A DNA stretch of 64,000 nucleotides from Cohaesibacter sp. (lineage in GTDB: Bacteria > Pseudomonadota > Alphaproteobacteria > Rhizobiales > Cohaesibacteraceae). The stretch's first letter is position 1; each line of letters starts with the position of its first letter. The position numbers were made by a program, and so were the translations under genes. The notes under the pieces were generated by a model that was given only the letters and a program-made list of their open reading frames with translations, was not told where the DNA came from and did no database searches. The stretch covers positions 21,807 through 85,806 of the forward strand of contig JAOXSH010000130.1 of the NCBI GenBank assembly GCA_025800145.1. Direction: 5' to 3'. Positions 1-8,420 of the stretch are shown in pieces.

Positions 1-143
1 CATTGGATTGTCTTGAAAATCCAACGAAAAAGGTTCGCATCAAAAAAGAAAATGCCCCAGCATTGTCCGATCGAGCCGACGCCTTGCCAGTCAACCATTT
101 AAAGGCATCCTATGGGTCATTATTTCTACTCGTTGGTATTAGC
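1..143 (-). repeat. Extended type II repeat, copy 1
   Basis: Read on the minus strand this segment begins with the type II end 'ATACCAACGAGTAGAAATAA', continues through 'GACCCATAGGATGC', and ends with a small hairpin (AATGC-tgggGCATT) followed by a T-run and 'GATGCGAACC'. The last 120 bases of the window carry the same blocks in the same order on the plus strand. The hairpin plus T-run looks like an intrinsic terminator carried inside the repeat. The element is cut by the window edge, so its true far end is unknown. No ORF in it looks real. Confidence 0.75.
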
Positions 144-167
144 CGGTTTCAATCTCAGGAGAGATGC

Positions 168-1088
168 ATGGCGCGAAAGCCTGAGCCAAGTCCATTCACC
201 ATTCCCAGCGGCCTTGCTGCGCGATGGCTGGCTGCAATGCGCCCCAAAACATTGTCGCTCTCTTTGGGACCCGTTGTGCTGGCCTTGATGATTGCTATTT
301 CAGAGGGGCAAAACGTTCCGTGGTTTGTCTCTGCCTTGATTCTGATCGCAGTTCTTTGCATTCAGATTGCCACCAATCTTTGGAATGATGCAGCGGACGC
401 GGCCAGTGGGCTGGATGACAGAGCAACACGTCTTGGCCCGCCCCGCATGACCTCTTTGGGGCTTTTGCGCCCAATCGAGGTTCGGATCGCGTCTTTTGTT
501 TTTCTGGCTTTGGCCGCTCTTTGCGGATTATGGCTGATTCATTTTGGTGGATGGCCGATTTTTGCCATTGGCGCGATGGGGATTATTTGCGCCCTGCTCT
601 ATTCCAGCGGCCCCTATCCGATTGCCGCCTCACCGTTTGGCGAATGCCTTGTTCTGATCTTTTTTGGCCTTTTGGCCGTTGCAGGCAGTCATTATCTGCT
701 CACGGGCATGTGGTCGCCTTTTGCATTTCTGGCCGGTTTTTATGCAGGGTTACCTGCCGCCGGGGTCTTGACCATCAACAATCACCGAGACCGAGAAGGC
801 GATATAAAAGGCGGACGCAAAACCTTGGCCATTTTACTGGGGCATGATCAGACACAGCATTTTTATATGCTGATCATGAGCCTCTCTGCCTTTGGACCTT
901 GGCATCTCAGCCATTTTTCCGCTAATGGCTTACTGATATCCTGTCTCTTGCTTGTCGTGGTCTGGTTGATCCCTATTCGCGCTTTACGCCATATTGAAAG
1001 GGGTCAAGGCTTGAATAAGGTGCTTGCACAAACCGCTGCCTTTCAAATGCTCTGGATTGCGCTGTTTGGGATTGTTCTTTTCGCCTGA
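168..1088 (+). CDS. UbiA/MenA-type prenyltransferase
   Basis: A 306-residue integral membrane enzyme of the UbiA superfamily, closest in look to MenA (1,4-dihydroxy-2-naphthoate polyprenyltransferase). Members attach a polyprenyl chain to an aromatic acceptor during quinone or related lipid synthesis. Two Asp-rich motifs that bind Mg-prenyl diphosphate are visible: 'NLWNDAADAASGLDD' near residue 75 and 'NNHRDREGDIKGGRKTL' near residue 205, with about eight hydrophobic helices around them. The ORF track starts at base 3, but an AGGAG Shine-Dalgarno at 157-161 and the change from low-complexity to family-like sequence point to the ATG at 168. No other menaquinone gene is in view, so the acceptor is unknown. 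Confidence 0.85.
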   Translation: MARKPEPSPFTIPSGLAARWLAAMRPKTLSLSLGPVVLALMIAISEGQNVPWFVSALILIAVLCIQIATNLWNDAADAASGLDDRATRLGPPRMTSLGLLRPIEVRIASFVFLALAALCGLWLIHFGGWPIFAIGAMGIICALLYSSGPYPIAASPFGECLVLIFFGLLAVAGSHYLLTGMWSPFAFLAGFYAGLPAAGVLTINNHRDREGDIKGGRKTLAILLGHDQTQHFYMLIMSLSAFGPWHLSHFSANGLLISCLLLVVVWLIPIRALRHIERGQGLNKVLAQTAAFQMLWIALFGIVLFA

Positions 1089-1138
1089 CAGCTACTCATC
1101 TGATAACCACTTATCTCATCTGGCGCTCCCTGCCAGCG

Positions 1139-1283
1139 TTAGAGCCTAATTTAAAAGTCCTAAGCCGACCCTCTCCCCCTCCCAGACCACCCGTCATGGT
1201 ACCCTCATGGGCGGCCTGGGAGGGGGAGAGGGTCGGATATGCCGCCTAAAAGTCTCACTCGGAGACTCTTAAATCGGGCACTT
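1139..1283. repeat. Type I long-hairpin REP element, full copy A
   Basis: This copy opens with 'GAGCCTAATTTAAAAGTCC' and ends with 'GAGACTCTTAAATCGGGCAC'. Between them lies a large hairpin whose 21-base arms (1165-1185 and 1216-1236) are perfectly complementary and pyrimidine-rich on one side (CCCTCTCCCCCTCCCAG). A second small palindrome of the AAAGTCTC...GAGACT type follows. It sits between two convergent genes and could also act as a transcription stop. Six further full or partial copies occur in the window. Confidence 0.9.
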
Positions 1284-1311
1284 ATGGCTCACAGGGTTTG
1301 TCTTTGGGAAA

Positions 1312-1863
1312 TTAATTGGCTTTTTTCATGCCGTCTTTCTTCATTTCACCATGCTTCATTTTGGAATGGTCCATCTTGGAGTGATTCATTTTTGAATGAT
1401 CCATACCCGGTGCCATCATGGCACCAACCTTGCCGACTTCCACCTCGACGGTGACTTTGCCCGCTTTCTCGAATGTCAGTTCAACCGGGAATTTCTGACC
1501 TTTTTTCAAAGGCTCATGCAATTTCATGAACATCACATGATAGCTACCGGGCTTGAGTGCCACTTCGCCTTTGGCTGGCACAGGGATGCCGTCTTTCACT
1601 TCGCGCATACGCATCACATCACCATCCATGATGTGTGTGTGCAACTCGGTGCGTGCTGCGACATTGGAGCTGGCAGAAAGCAAACGATCTGCATCGCCTT
1701 TGTTTTTGATCATCATGAAACCACCACCGGCTTTGGCTTTACCGGCAGAGGCACGGGCAAAGGCACCTGAAATGGTTAAATCACCAGCCATAATATCAGC
1801 AGCCATTGCTGGAGAGAGCGCCATAAGGGACGCAACAAGAGCGGTTGCAAGGGTCTTTTTCAT
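1312..1863 (-). CDS. Periplasmic copper chaperone PCu(A)C
   Basis: A PCu(A)C (DUF461) family protein of about 183 residues, a periplasmic Cu(I) carrier that normally delivers copper to the CuA site of cytochrome oxidase, working with Sco. A cleavable signal peptide (MKKTLATALVASLMALSPAMAA) is clear. The copper motif H(M)x10Mx21HxM is represented by 'HTHIMDGDVMRMREV' and the later 'GSYHVMFMKL'. The C-terminus carries a Met/His-rich tail with the repeated unit 'HSKM', an extra metal-binding extension. The start is placed at the second of two adjacent ATGs, because AGGA lies 6 bases upstream. Lying beside a nos cluster, it is a good candidate for copper supply to NosZ as well. Confidence 0.88.
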   Translation of the reverse strand: MKKTLATALVASLMALSPAMAADIMAGDLTISGAFARASAGKAKAGGGFMMIKNKGDADRLLSASSNVAARTELHTHIMDGDVMRMREVKDGIPVPAKGEVALKPGSYHVMFMKLHEPLKKGQKFPVELTFEKAGKVTVEVEVGKVGAMMAPGMDHSKMNHSKMDHSKMKHGEMKKDGMKKAN

Positions 1864-2032
1864 CATTTTTCCTATCGATATCAGGATCACAAAAAGGATT
1901 CGTTAGAGAGAGAGAGGATTTGGCACAACGCCAAATGCCCAGAATTTGGGGGAGAAAAGGCAAACCAATATCCTGTTGATGGGTCTTTCCACATCTGAAG
2001 ACACCATCAAGCTAGGCTTGATCTCTTGAAAG

Positions 2033-2058
2033 TCACAGATATTTTGCAGCATCTGTGA
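2033..2058. promoter_or_regulatory. Inverted repeat in the gap between PCu(A)C and DUF2946 genes
   Basis: The 325-base gap 1864-2188 holds no gene. Its clearest structure is a perfect 8-base inverted repeat, TCACAGAT...ATCTGTGA, with a 10-base spacer. It lies about 170 bases upstream of the PCu(A)C start and could be an operator or an RNA hairpin in a transcript running from the DUF2946 gene. No consensus was recognised. Confidence 0.3.
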
Positions 2059-2188
2059 TGATTTATCTGCTCTGGGGTCTGGCTATGAGGGTCTGGATAT
2101 GGGAAGCGCTTGAAAGCATGTGTGCGAAGGGGCAGGACGCACCAAAAGCCACAAATCTGCTTCATACAGCCATGCGCAGATAGAATGA

Positions 2189-2620
2189 TCAGGCAAATTT
2201 GGGAGGGTCGCGTCCCAGATTGTCAGACACTGTTGGTTCTGTTTTGACAATCTGCTCTCGCTTGAGAGGTTTCAGGCTTAGAAAAGCACCCCAGTCCGGG
2301 GTGTTTGGCATGTCCAGCAAATTGGCCAAAGCGGCTCCATCGGCGCTTAGGACCATGCAATAGGGACATTTATAAAAGGGAGCTGGCGGTGTTTGCTGAT
2401 CCTGCTCATCCTCTGCCATTAACGTGGCCATCGAGGCCACTTGCTGGCAAATAACAAGGGGAATCCCGTCTTCATCGACGGTGATGGCCAGCCCCAAAGG
2501 CAGGGCCGCACGCAAGCTCAGTGCAAAGAGAATAAGGGCGAGCGCAAAGGCATTCAGCCCCCCTCTTCGCTTGGAAAGAGAGGGTGCATTTATCTTAAAT
2601 GTCTTTTTAAAATCAAACAT
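2189..2620 (-). CDS. DUF2946-like exported protein
   Basis: A 143-residue protein resembling DUF2946, a family often found beside copper transport and PCu(A)C genes. After a Lys/Arg-rich N-terminus there is one hydrophobic segment (residues about 24-45), a signal anchor or signal peptide, and then a central 'KCPYC' motif that could bind metal. Its biochemical role is not established. It is transcribed toward the PCu(A)C gene and divergently from nosZ, so the FNR-type site in the shared 288-base upstream region could act on both genes. The family assignment rests on the CPYC motif, size and context. Confidence 0.6.
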   Translation of the reverse strand: MFDFKKTFKINAPSLSKRRGGLNAFALALILFALSLRAALPLGLAITVDEDGIPLVICQQVASMATLMAEDEQDQQTPPAPFYKCPYCMVLSADGAALANLLDMPNTPDWGAFLSLKPLKREQIVKTEPTVSDNLGRDPPKFA

Positions 2621-2741
2621 TTAAAATTCAATCTCACTCTTATGACATGACGTAACAGTTTGCACCATCATAGCTATGCTAAGACGGTTTTGCACCTGTG
2701 ACAAGATGGCCCAAGGATGACAATCCAAAAGTTTTTTTGCC

Positions 2742-2755
2742 TTGATGATCGTCAA
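2742..2755 (+). promoter_or_regulatory. FNR/CRP-family box upstream of nosZ
   Basis: The sequence TTGATGATCGTCAA differs by one base from the FNR/DNR/NnrR consensus TTGAT-N4-ATCAA and sits inside the perfect palindrome CTTGA-N6-TCAAG. Its centre is about 160 bases before the nosZ ATG. A possible -10 element (CAATAT, 2778-2783) lies at the distance expected for a class II site centred near -41.5, giving a start near 2790. Oxygen- or NO-responsive activation of nosZ is the natural reading. Which family member binds cannot be told from the site. Confidence 0.72.
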
Positions 2756-2908
2756 GTAGCAAATGCGCAGCCACGCCCAATATGAGCGCGCGTGTTTTCG
2801 CACATTACGAATTTGTTGGACGTAATGTTCTCTTGCGATGCAATTCTGGCACCATGCCTCCATGCGGTTGCCCGAATTGGTCGCATTCAAATGTAAGGGG
2901 CACTTACA

Positions 2909-5200
2909 ATGAACTCTCTGAAGCGTATTCTGGGCGCTTCCACAGCTGCCATTATCGGTTTTGGCGCTGCTGGAGCTGCTTATTCCGCTGAATCCCTTGA
3001 CGATGTCATGAAGCGGCGTGGTCTTTCCCAAAAAGATCTGTTGGCCGCAGCCAAGACCTACACCCCCACTGGTGGCCGTGACGAATTTGTTGCTTTCTCA
3101 TCCGGTGGTCAGTCCGGTCAGGTTATCGTCTATGGCATCCCTTCCATGCGTATCCTGAAATATGTTTCCGCTTTCACGCCGGAACCATGGCAAGGTTTTG
3201 GCTTTGACGATGAATCGAAAAAAATTCTGAAAGAAGGCTCTCCTGAGGGCCAAATGATTACCTGGGGTGATACGCACCATCCGGCCATTTCTGAAACCAA
3301 TGGCGAATATGATGGGGAATGGCTGTTTATCAATGACAAAGCCAATCCTCGTATTGCTGTGATCAATCTGCATGATTTTGAAACCCAGCAAATTGTTGCC
3401 AACCCCGTCTTCCAGTCTGAGCATGGTGGCGCTTTTGTGACGCCCAATACCGAATATGTTCTGGAAGCTGCGCAATATGCGGCACCACTGGGTGGTGAAT
3501 ATGCGCCATTATCCGACTTTAACGAGAAATATCGCGGTGGTGTGACCTATTGGAAATTTGATCGTGAAGCGGGCCGGATTGATCCGTCCAAATCCTTCAC
3601 CGTCGAAATGCCTCCTTATTCTCAGGATTTGTCTGACGCCGGTAAGCTGGTCTCAGATGGTTGGTCTTTCACCAATTCTTTCTGTTCCGAACGCTATGTT
3701 GGTGGCATCGAATCCGGTCGCCCTCCCTTTGAGGCTGGCTGTTCTGCCAATGATACCGACTTCCTGCATATCGTGAACTGGAAGAAAGCGGCAGAATTGA
3801 TTGCTGCTGGCAAAGGCACCGAGATTAACGGCCATCAGGTTCTGACCATTGATGCGGCTGTGGCCGAAGGGGTTCTGTTCCTTGCGCCAGAAGTGAAATC
3901 TCCACATGGTGTTGATGTGACACCAGACGGTAAATTCCTGATCGTTTCCGGCAAGCTGGATACGCAGGTTACTGTTTATTCTTTCGAGAAATTGCAGCAA
4001 GCCATCAAGGATAAGAAATATACCGGTAAAGACCCTTATGGTATTCCGATCCTTGATCTTGAATCTGTGATTCACAGACAGATTGATTTGGGTCTTGGCC
4101 CTCTCCATACCCAATTCGACAGCACTCCATGTATTGCCTATACATCCCTGTATGTGGACAGTCAGGTTGCCAAATATAATTATTGTGAAGGCAAAATTCT
4201 GGACAAAGTCTCTGTTCACTACAATATCGGTCACTTGATGACCATGGAAGGCGACACCGTTTCGCCAAAGGGCAAATATCTGGTTGCTTTGAACAAGCTG
4301 GCCATTGACCGCTTCAACCCTGTTGGCCCTCTGCATCCGCAGAACCATCAGTTGATCGATATTGGCAACAGCAAAATGGAATTGCTCTATGATATGCCAA
4401 TTCCGTTGGGTGAGCCCCATTATGTGGTTGCCATTTCTGCTGACAAGCTGAAACCACTTGTTCGGTATAAATATGGCACCAACAGCCGCACCGGCAAACG
4501 TCATGAAGCTGCGGTGCGTCCGGGTCGTGAGAAAATCGTGCGCACAGAAGGCCGTGTTGACATTTACGGCACCGCCATTCGTTCGCATCTGACACCGGAA
4601 ATTGTTGAAGTTGAACAGGGTGACGTTGTCTCCTTCCACTTCACCAATGCTGAACGGGCTGAGGATGAGACCCACGGCTTTGCAGTGGATACCTACAATG
4701 TCAATCTGTCACTGGAACCAGGCAAAACCGCGTCTGCGACCTTTACAGCTGACCGTGCCGGTGTCTTCCCTTACTTCTGCACCGAGTTCTGTTCTGCGCT
4801 TCACCTTGAAATGCAAGGTTACCTGATTGTTCGTCCGAAAGGCGTGAAAGCAGGGTCTGGTGAAGTCAATGTCGGCACCACCTATACCAAGGCGGACTAT
4901 GACAAGCAGTACAAAACCAACTTGCAAACCCAGCAAGTGATTGATTCGGTTGTTGCTTATATCGTCTCTACCAACTTCAAGGACTTCGACAATGTGGTCG
5001 CGCTGGTTGAAGATGCGACAGATCAGCTTGGTCGTATTGAAGAGGTGAAGAAGAAAGCAGAAGAAGCCGCTGCCAAGCAAGACTGGAACAATGCCATGCT
5101 TTGGGCGAACCAGTGGTGGCAGTTCCAGGTGAAAGCCGCTGACATTGGTCTGCGCGCCAAAACCTATCTCGAAGAACATGGTGCTGTTAGCAAAAAGTAA
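2909..5200 (+). CDS. nosZ: Nitrous-oxide reductase, clade II type
   Basis: The 763-residue periplasmic enzyme that reduces N2O to N2. The N-terminus (MNSLKRILGASTAAIIGFGAAGAAYSA) is a Sec signal without the twin arginines of clade I enzymes. CuZ ligands sit in the propeller domain: 'GDTHHPAIS' (His123/124), 'SEHGGAF', 'SPHGVDVTPDG', 'GPLHTQFD', 'SVHYNIGHL' and 'GEPHYVV'. The C-terminal cupredoxin has the CuA motif 'CTEFCSALHLEM' (Cys624, Cys628, His632, Met635) plus His589; Glu replaces the Trp usual in clade I. Beyond the cupredoxin is a helical extension of about 100 residues with no CxxCH, unlike the heme domain fused to some epsilonproteobacterial NosZ. AAGGGG precedes the ATG. Confidence 0.97.
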   Translation: MNSLKRILGASTAAIIGFGAAGAAYSAESLDDVMKRRGLSQKDLLAAAKTYTPTGGRDEFVAFSSGGQSGQVIVYGIPSMRILKYVSAFTPEPWQGFGFDDESKKILKEGSPEGQMITWGDTHHPAISETNGEYDGEWLFINDKANPRIAVINLHDFETQQIVANPVFQSEHGGAFVTPNTEYVLEAAQYAAPLGGEYAPLSDFNEKYRGGVTYWKFDREAGRIDPSKSFTVEMPPYSQDLSDAGKLVSDGWSFTNSFCSERYVGGIESGRPPFEAGCSANDTDFLHIVNWKKAAELIAAGKGTEINGHQVLTIDAAVAEGVLFLAPEVKSPHGVDVTPDGKFLIVSGKLDTQVTVYSFEKLQQAIKDKKYTGKDPYGIPILDLESVIHRQIDLGLGPLHTQFDSTPCIAYTSLYVDSQVAKYNYCEGKILDKVSVHYNIGHLMTMEGDTVSPKGKYLVALNKLAIDRFNPVGPLHPQNHQLIDIGNSKMELLYDMPIPLGEPHYVVAISADKLKPLVRYKYGTNSRTGKRHEAAVRPGREKIVRTEGRVDIYGTAIRSHLTPEIVEVEQGDVVSFHFTNAERAEDETHGFAVDTYNVNLSLEPGKTASATFTADRAGVFPYFCTEFCSALHLEMQGYLIVRPKGVKAGSGEVNVGTTYTKADYDKQYKTNLQTQQVIDSVVAYIVSTNFKDFDNVVALVEDATDQLGRIEEVKKKAEEAAAKQDWNNAMLWANQWWQFQVKAADIGLRAKTYLEEHGAVSKK

Positions 5201-5227
5201 GCCCTGTTTCTTTGCCAAATCATCTTT

Positions 5228-5258
5228 GAAGGGGGCCTTAGTGCCCCCTTCTTTTTTT
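5228..5258 (+). terminator. Intrinsic terminator after nosZ
   Basis: A perfect 9-bp stem (GAAGGGGGC / GCCCCCTTC) with a 6-base loop is followed by seven T residues, 28 bases past the nosZ stop. It would end or attenuate the nosZ transcript before the cytochrome genes. This fits high nosZ expression relative to the accessory genes. Confidence 0.92.
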
Positions 5259-5457
5259 CAAGCTAAATGGGTCTACATCCTTCATAAATAGAGATAATTT
5301 TTGCATTCTTGCTGCTTTGCGAAAGTAATTAACGAAGGTCAAGGCCCCTCTATTACCGGTATGGCACATACTTATTAAAGATGCCAAATCGGCAAGAACT
5401 CACAGAGCCAGCTTCAAGGTCCAGGGCGATAAAGGGTTCGATGAGGAGTGACCAGAT

Positions 5458-6189
5458 ATGCGAACACTGATTTCACCATTGCTAAAGGGCCTAAGCATTA
5501 CCGCCCTTGCCTGTGCCATTGCCCTGCCTGCTGAGGCAAGCGATAGCAAGACTTCCGAGCCGACAGTCAAGCAAAAAGTTGTCAAAAAGCAGAAAAGAAA
5601 ACGCGATCCGCGTGCCAAGATTTATCGCACAAAATCCTGCATGGCCTGCCATGGTCGCAACGGGGCACGCGCCATTCGCGATTATCCCAATCTGGCCGGG
5701 CAAAATGCCAAATATCTGAAGCAACAGATGCTGGATATTCAATCCGGGGCGCGCGTGGCTGGTATTGAAGAAGAAACCGGACATCCGCGCACCAAAGGTA
5801 TGGCCGATATCATGCATCTGGTCAACAAAGATGAAATCAAGGGTCTGGCTGATTGGCTGAGTGACTTACCCCCGGCAAAATTGCGTCCGCCGGAAGAGCC
5901 AGTCACTGAAGAGCAAATTGCTGCGGGCAAAAAAGCTTATAAAAAACTGGGCTGTAAAGCCTGTCATGGCAAGGATGGCACCAAGGCTTCGAACAAAGCC
6001 TATCCAATCATTGCTGGCCAAAAGAAAGCCTATCTCATTCATCAAATGACAGACATGCGCGACAAGATTCGCGTCAATGCAAAATCCAAATTGATGTATG
6101 GCGTCATCAAACGCGCCAAGGATGAGCAAATCGTTGCGATCGCTGATTTCCTGTCTTCGATCCAGCGCAAAACCAAAAAGAAGAAATAA
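5458..6189 (+). CDS. Diheme cytochrome c (NosC1-like)
   Basis: A 243-residue exported diheme cytochrome c of the c4/c553 type. A signal peptide ends near 'LPAEASD', followed by a very basic linker (KQKVVKKQKRKRDPRAK). Two class I heme domains carry 'CMACH' (Cys61-His65) and 'CKACH' (Cys166-His170), and a second basic run (KTKKKK) ends the protein. Clade II nos clusters usually carry two cytochromes thought to pass electrons from quinol through NosG/NosH to NosZ, and this position fits that role. The strong positive charge suggests docking to an acidic partner or membrane surface. GAGGAG precedes the ATG. Confidence 0.85.
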   Translation: MRTLISPLLKGLSITALACAIALPAEASDSKTSEPTVKQKVVKKQKRKRDPRAKIYRTKSCMACHGRNGARAIRDYPNLAGQNAKYLKQQMLDIQSGARVAGIEEETGHPRTKGMADIMHLVNKDEIKGLADWLSDLPPAKLRPPEEPVTEEQIAAGKKAYKKLGCKACHGKDGTKASNKAYPIIAGQKKAYLIHQMTDMRDKIRVNAKSKLMYGVIKRAKDEQIVAIADFLSSIQRKTKKKK

Positions 6190-6255
6190 AAGCAAGGGGT
6201 CGCGACCAGACCAATGACCCGCTTTTATCGACCGATCTGACTATTGGAGTCACTT

Positions 6256-6963
6256 ATGAAAACTTATATGAAATTTCTGGCGGTTGGTTGTACAGCTCTA
6301 ATGCTGTCTGGCGCTGCCTATGCCGCAGGCAACTGGAATGAGGGCAATGAAGAGCAGGATGAGGCTCTGCACCTCACCCCGGATCATGATGGGGGCATTG
6401 ATGTTTATGAGGTTTGCTCAGCCTGTCACCAGCTCAATGGCTGGGGTCTGGAAGATGGCACTTTCCCGCAATTGGCAGGTCAGCACGCCGTTGTGACCAT
6501 CAAGCAATTGGCCGATATTCGTGCCAAAAACCGTGACAACCCGACCATGTATCCTTTTGCCTTGCCACGAGAAATTGGTGGCGCACAGGCTCTTGCAGAC
6601 GTTGCCGCCTATATCGAAAAATTGCCCATGAACCCCAATAATGGCATTGGTCCGGGCACCGATCTAGCGCTGGGTGAAAAGCTTTATAAAGACAATTGTG
6701 TGCGCTGCCATGGCGAGCGCGGAGAAGGCAAGCCCGATAAATTCTATCCTCTTATTCAGGGCCAGCACTACAAATATCTGCTGCGCCAGTTTGAATGGAT
6801 CCGCGATGGCAAACGCCGCAATGCCAACCCCGATATGGTCAAACAGATCGAAGGCTTTTCTGATCAGGATATGGTTGCGGTTATGGATTATGTCTCTCGA
6901 CTGAAACCACCCAAGGAAAAATTGGGTGATCCTGATTGGATCAATCCTGATTTTGACTGGTAA
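6256..6963 (+). CDS. Diheme cytochrome c (NosC2-like)
   Basis: A 235-residue exported diheme cytochrome c with 'CSACH' (Cys54) and 'CVRCH' (Cys148), each followed by class I cytochrome sequence such as 'FPQLAGQHA' and 'YPLIQGQHY'. The signal peptide is MKTYMKFLAVGCTALMLSGA and ends near AYAAG. The ORF track uses a TTG at 6244, but that TTGGAGT holds the GGAG ribosome site for the ATG at 6256. It lies 66 bases after nosC1 and is less basic than it, so the two are probably successive carriers rather than duplicates. A weak GC hairpin lies between them. Confidence 0.86.
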   Translation: MKTYMKFLAVGCTALMLSGAAYAAGNWNEGNEEQDEALHLTPDHDGGIDVYEVCSACHQLNGWGLEDGTFPQLAGQHAVVTIKQLADIRAKNRDNPTMYPFALPREIGGAQALADVAAYIEKLPMNPNNGIGPGTDLALGEKLYKDNCVRCHGERGEGKPDKFYPLIQGQHYKYLLRQFEWIRDGKRRNANPDMVKQIEGFSDQDMVAVMDYVSRLKPPKEKLGDPDWINPDFDW

Positions 6964-6979
6964 GACCTCTTTTATCAAA

Positions 6980-7013
6980 AGCCGGGATGCGCCTATGCAC
7001 CCCGGCTCTTTTC
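6980..7013 (+). terminator. Terminator after nosC2
   Basis: An 11-bp stem with one mismatch (AGCCGGGATGC / GCACCCCGGCT) and a short loop, followed by CTTTTCTC. It separates the cytochrome pair from nosB and implies that nosB onward has its own promoter or relies on readthrough. Confidence 0.75.
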
Positions 7014-7142
7014 TCAAGACAGATGCCTCTTTCTTTTTGTGCAGTATAGCTTGAGGCATTTGCCCGGTTCACCGTGAAGCGGCTTTGCCTGTTTGTTTCT
7101 AAAATAGCGTAATCGCCTCTTCCAAAGACAAGGCGTTTCCCC

Positions 7143-8420
7143 ATGTCTGGTATTTCATCTGATACAGGCTCCTCCCCCGTCATTGACGAGAGCAAAGACA
7201 AGCGGGTCTGGATCTATCGGATTTTGACGCTGGCAGGTCTTGCCTGTGTCATTGGCTATTTCTTTGCTCCTCTTTGGTGGGTGTCACTGGAAGCAGTCAA
7301 TTATCCCAAACAGACCTTTCCCGATGGTGTGAAAATCCATTTTCACATTGATAGTGTGCGCAATGGCTGTGCCCTTCGCCAGTCAACCGAGGTTGATGAG
7401 AAAGAGGCACTGGATTGTGTGCATGAAATGGATACGATCAACCATTTTGTCGGCATGTTCCCCATTGCCTCTGGCGGTCCGGTTGAAAAGGCTTTTTCTC
7501 CTTTCCTTGTTGGTCTATTGGTTGTGATGCTGCTTGGCTTTGCTGCGCCGGGACGTAAATCGCGCATGGTGGTGCTGATTCTGGGGTTTGGTACAGTGGC
7601 TGCCTGGATGGGGCATGTCATGTATGCAAAAGATGGCCTGTTATTCCATTCAAAGGGCTATATCACCGGCATGGTGGTCTCTCTTGGGCAAGGGGATGAA
7701 GAAACCGATGCGGAAGAAGAATTGCATCCACTGGTGAAACGCCTGCGCGAGGAAATGGCCGAAGTCTATGCCCGCCAGCAAGCAGACAAAGGCATTCAAC
7801 CGGTACCAGATGGTCCTGCAAGCGAGCTGGATCGTGCGTCTTTGCTGACCAAGCTTGCCACCGTTTATAACAATGATCAGGCCAAATTAGCGCAATCAGA
7901 ACGCTCTGAATGGACAGCATCCGGTATGCAGGCCATGCTCTGGCATTATGAAAAGAGCCTTGGGCGCTGGTTTATGGATCCTGAGCGCAATGATCCCTTG
8001 GTTGCGACCATGACATGGGTGGCAAAAGCCCTGTTTGGTGTGATCCTTCTTGCCATGGTGGTGATCACTGCCTTGTCTTGGCGTGAAGACAAACCATGGT
8101 TCTGGTTATTGGTGATCATTCCCGCCATTGTGCCTTTTGCCTTCATTGTCGAATATGCCGGTTGGCTGTGGTGGTATGGGCATAGCCTGTCCACCATGGG
8201 GGCTTTCACCCTGAAGCCTTTCATGCCCACCGTCTTTGGGGATGGCAAAGTGGCGCAATTTACCACCCATTCCTATCCGCATATCGGTTTTGGTTTGATG
8301 ATGGCCAGCTTTGTGTTGCTGGCATTGGCTGGGCTCATTCGTCGCAAAATCCGCAAAGATGCCGTTGCGCCCAAAATCGACGCATCGGTTTCAACGGGTT
8401 TGAGTATCAAAGCCTCTTAG
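7143..8420 (+). CDS. nosB: NosB-like membrane protein of clade II nos clusters
   Basis: A 425-residue polytopic membrane protein placed where clade II loci carry nosB. One N-terminal helix (residues about 26-45) is followed by a periplasmic segment with two Cys residues ('NGCALRQ', 'ALDCVHEM'). Then come two helices near 120-165, a soluble Glu-rich region of about 110 residues, and three helices near 290-410. The aromatic stretch 'EYAGWLWWYGHSLS' precedes the last helix. NosB has no proven activity; it is a hallmark of clade II systems and presumed to aid NosZ assembly or electron supply. The assignment rests on topology and order, since no catalytic motif defines the family. Confidence 0.75.
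   Translation: MSGISSDTGSSPVIDESKDKRVWIYRILTLAGLACVIGYFFAPLWWVSLEAVNYPKQTFPDGVKIHFHIDSVRNGCALRQSTEVDEKEALDCVHEMDTINHFVGMFPIASGGPVEKAFSPFLVGLLVVMLLGFAAPGRKSRMVVLILGFGTVAAWMGHVMYAKDGLLFHSKGYITGMVVSLGQGDEETDAEEELHPLVKRLREEMAEVYARQQADKGIQPVPDGPASELDRASLLTKLATVYNNDQAKLAQSERSEWTASGMQAMLWHYEKSLGRWFMDPERNDPLVATMTWVAKALFGVILLAMVVITALSWREDKPWFWLLVIIPAIVPFAFIVEYAGWLWWYGHSLSTMGAFTLKPFMPTVFGDGKVAQFTTHSYPHIGFGLMMASFVLLALAGLIRRKIRKDAVAPKIDASVSTGLSIKAS

Noticed and set aside
2621-3031. 136-residue ORF on the minus strand overlapping the nosZ start
   Set aside because: It covers the nosZ promoter and signal peptide, has no family features and no ribosome site, and would antisense an obvious gene.
3653-4675. 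340-residue minus-strand ORF inside nosZ
   Set aside because: It is a codon-usage shadow of nosZ; the plus-strand frame has all catalytic motifs.
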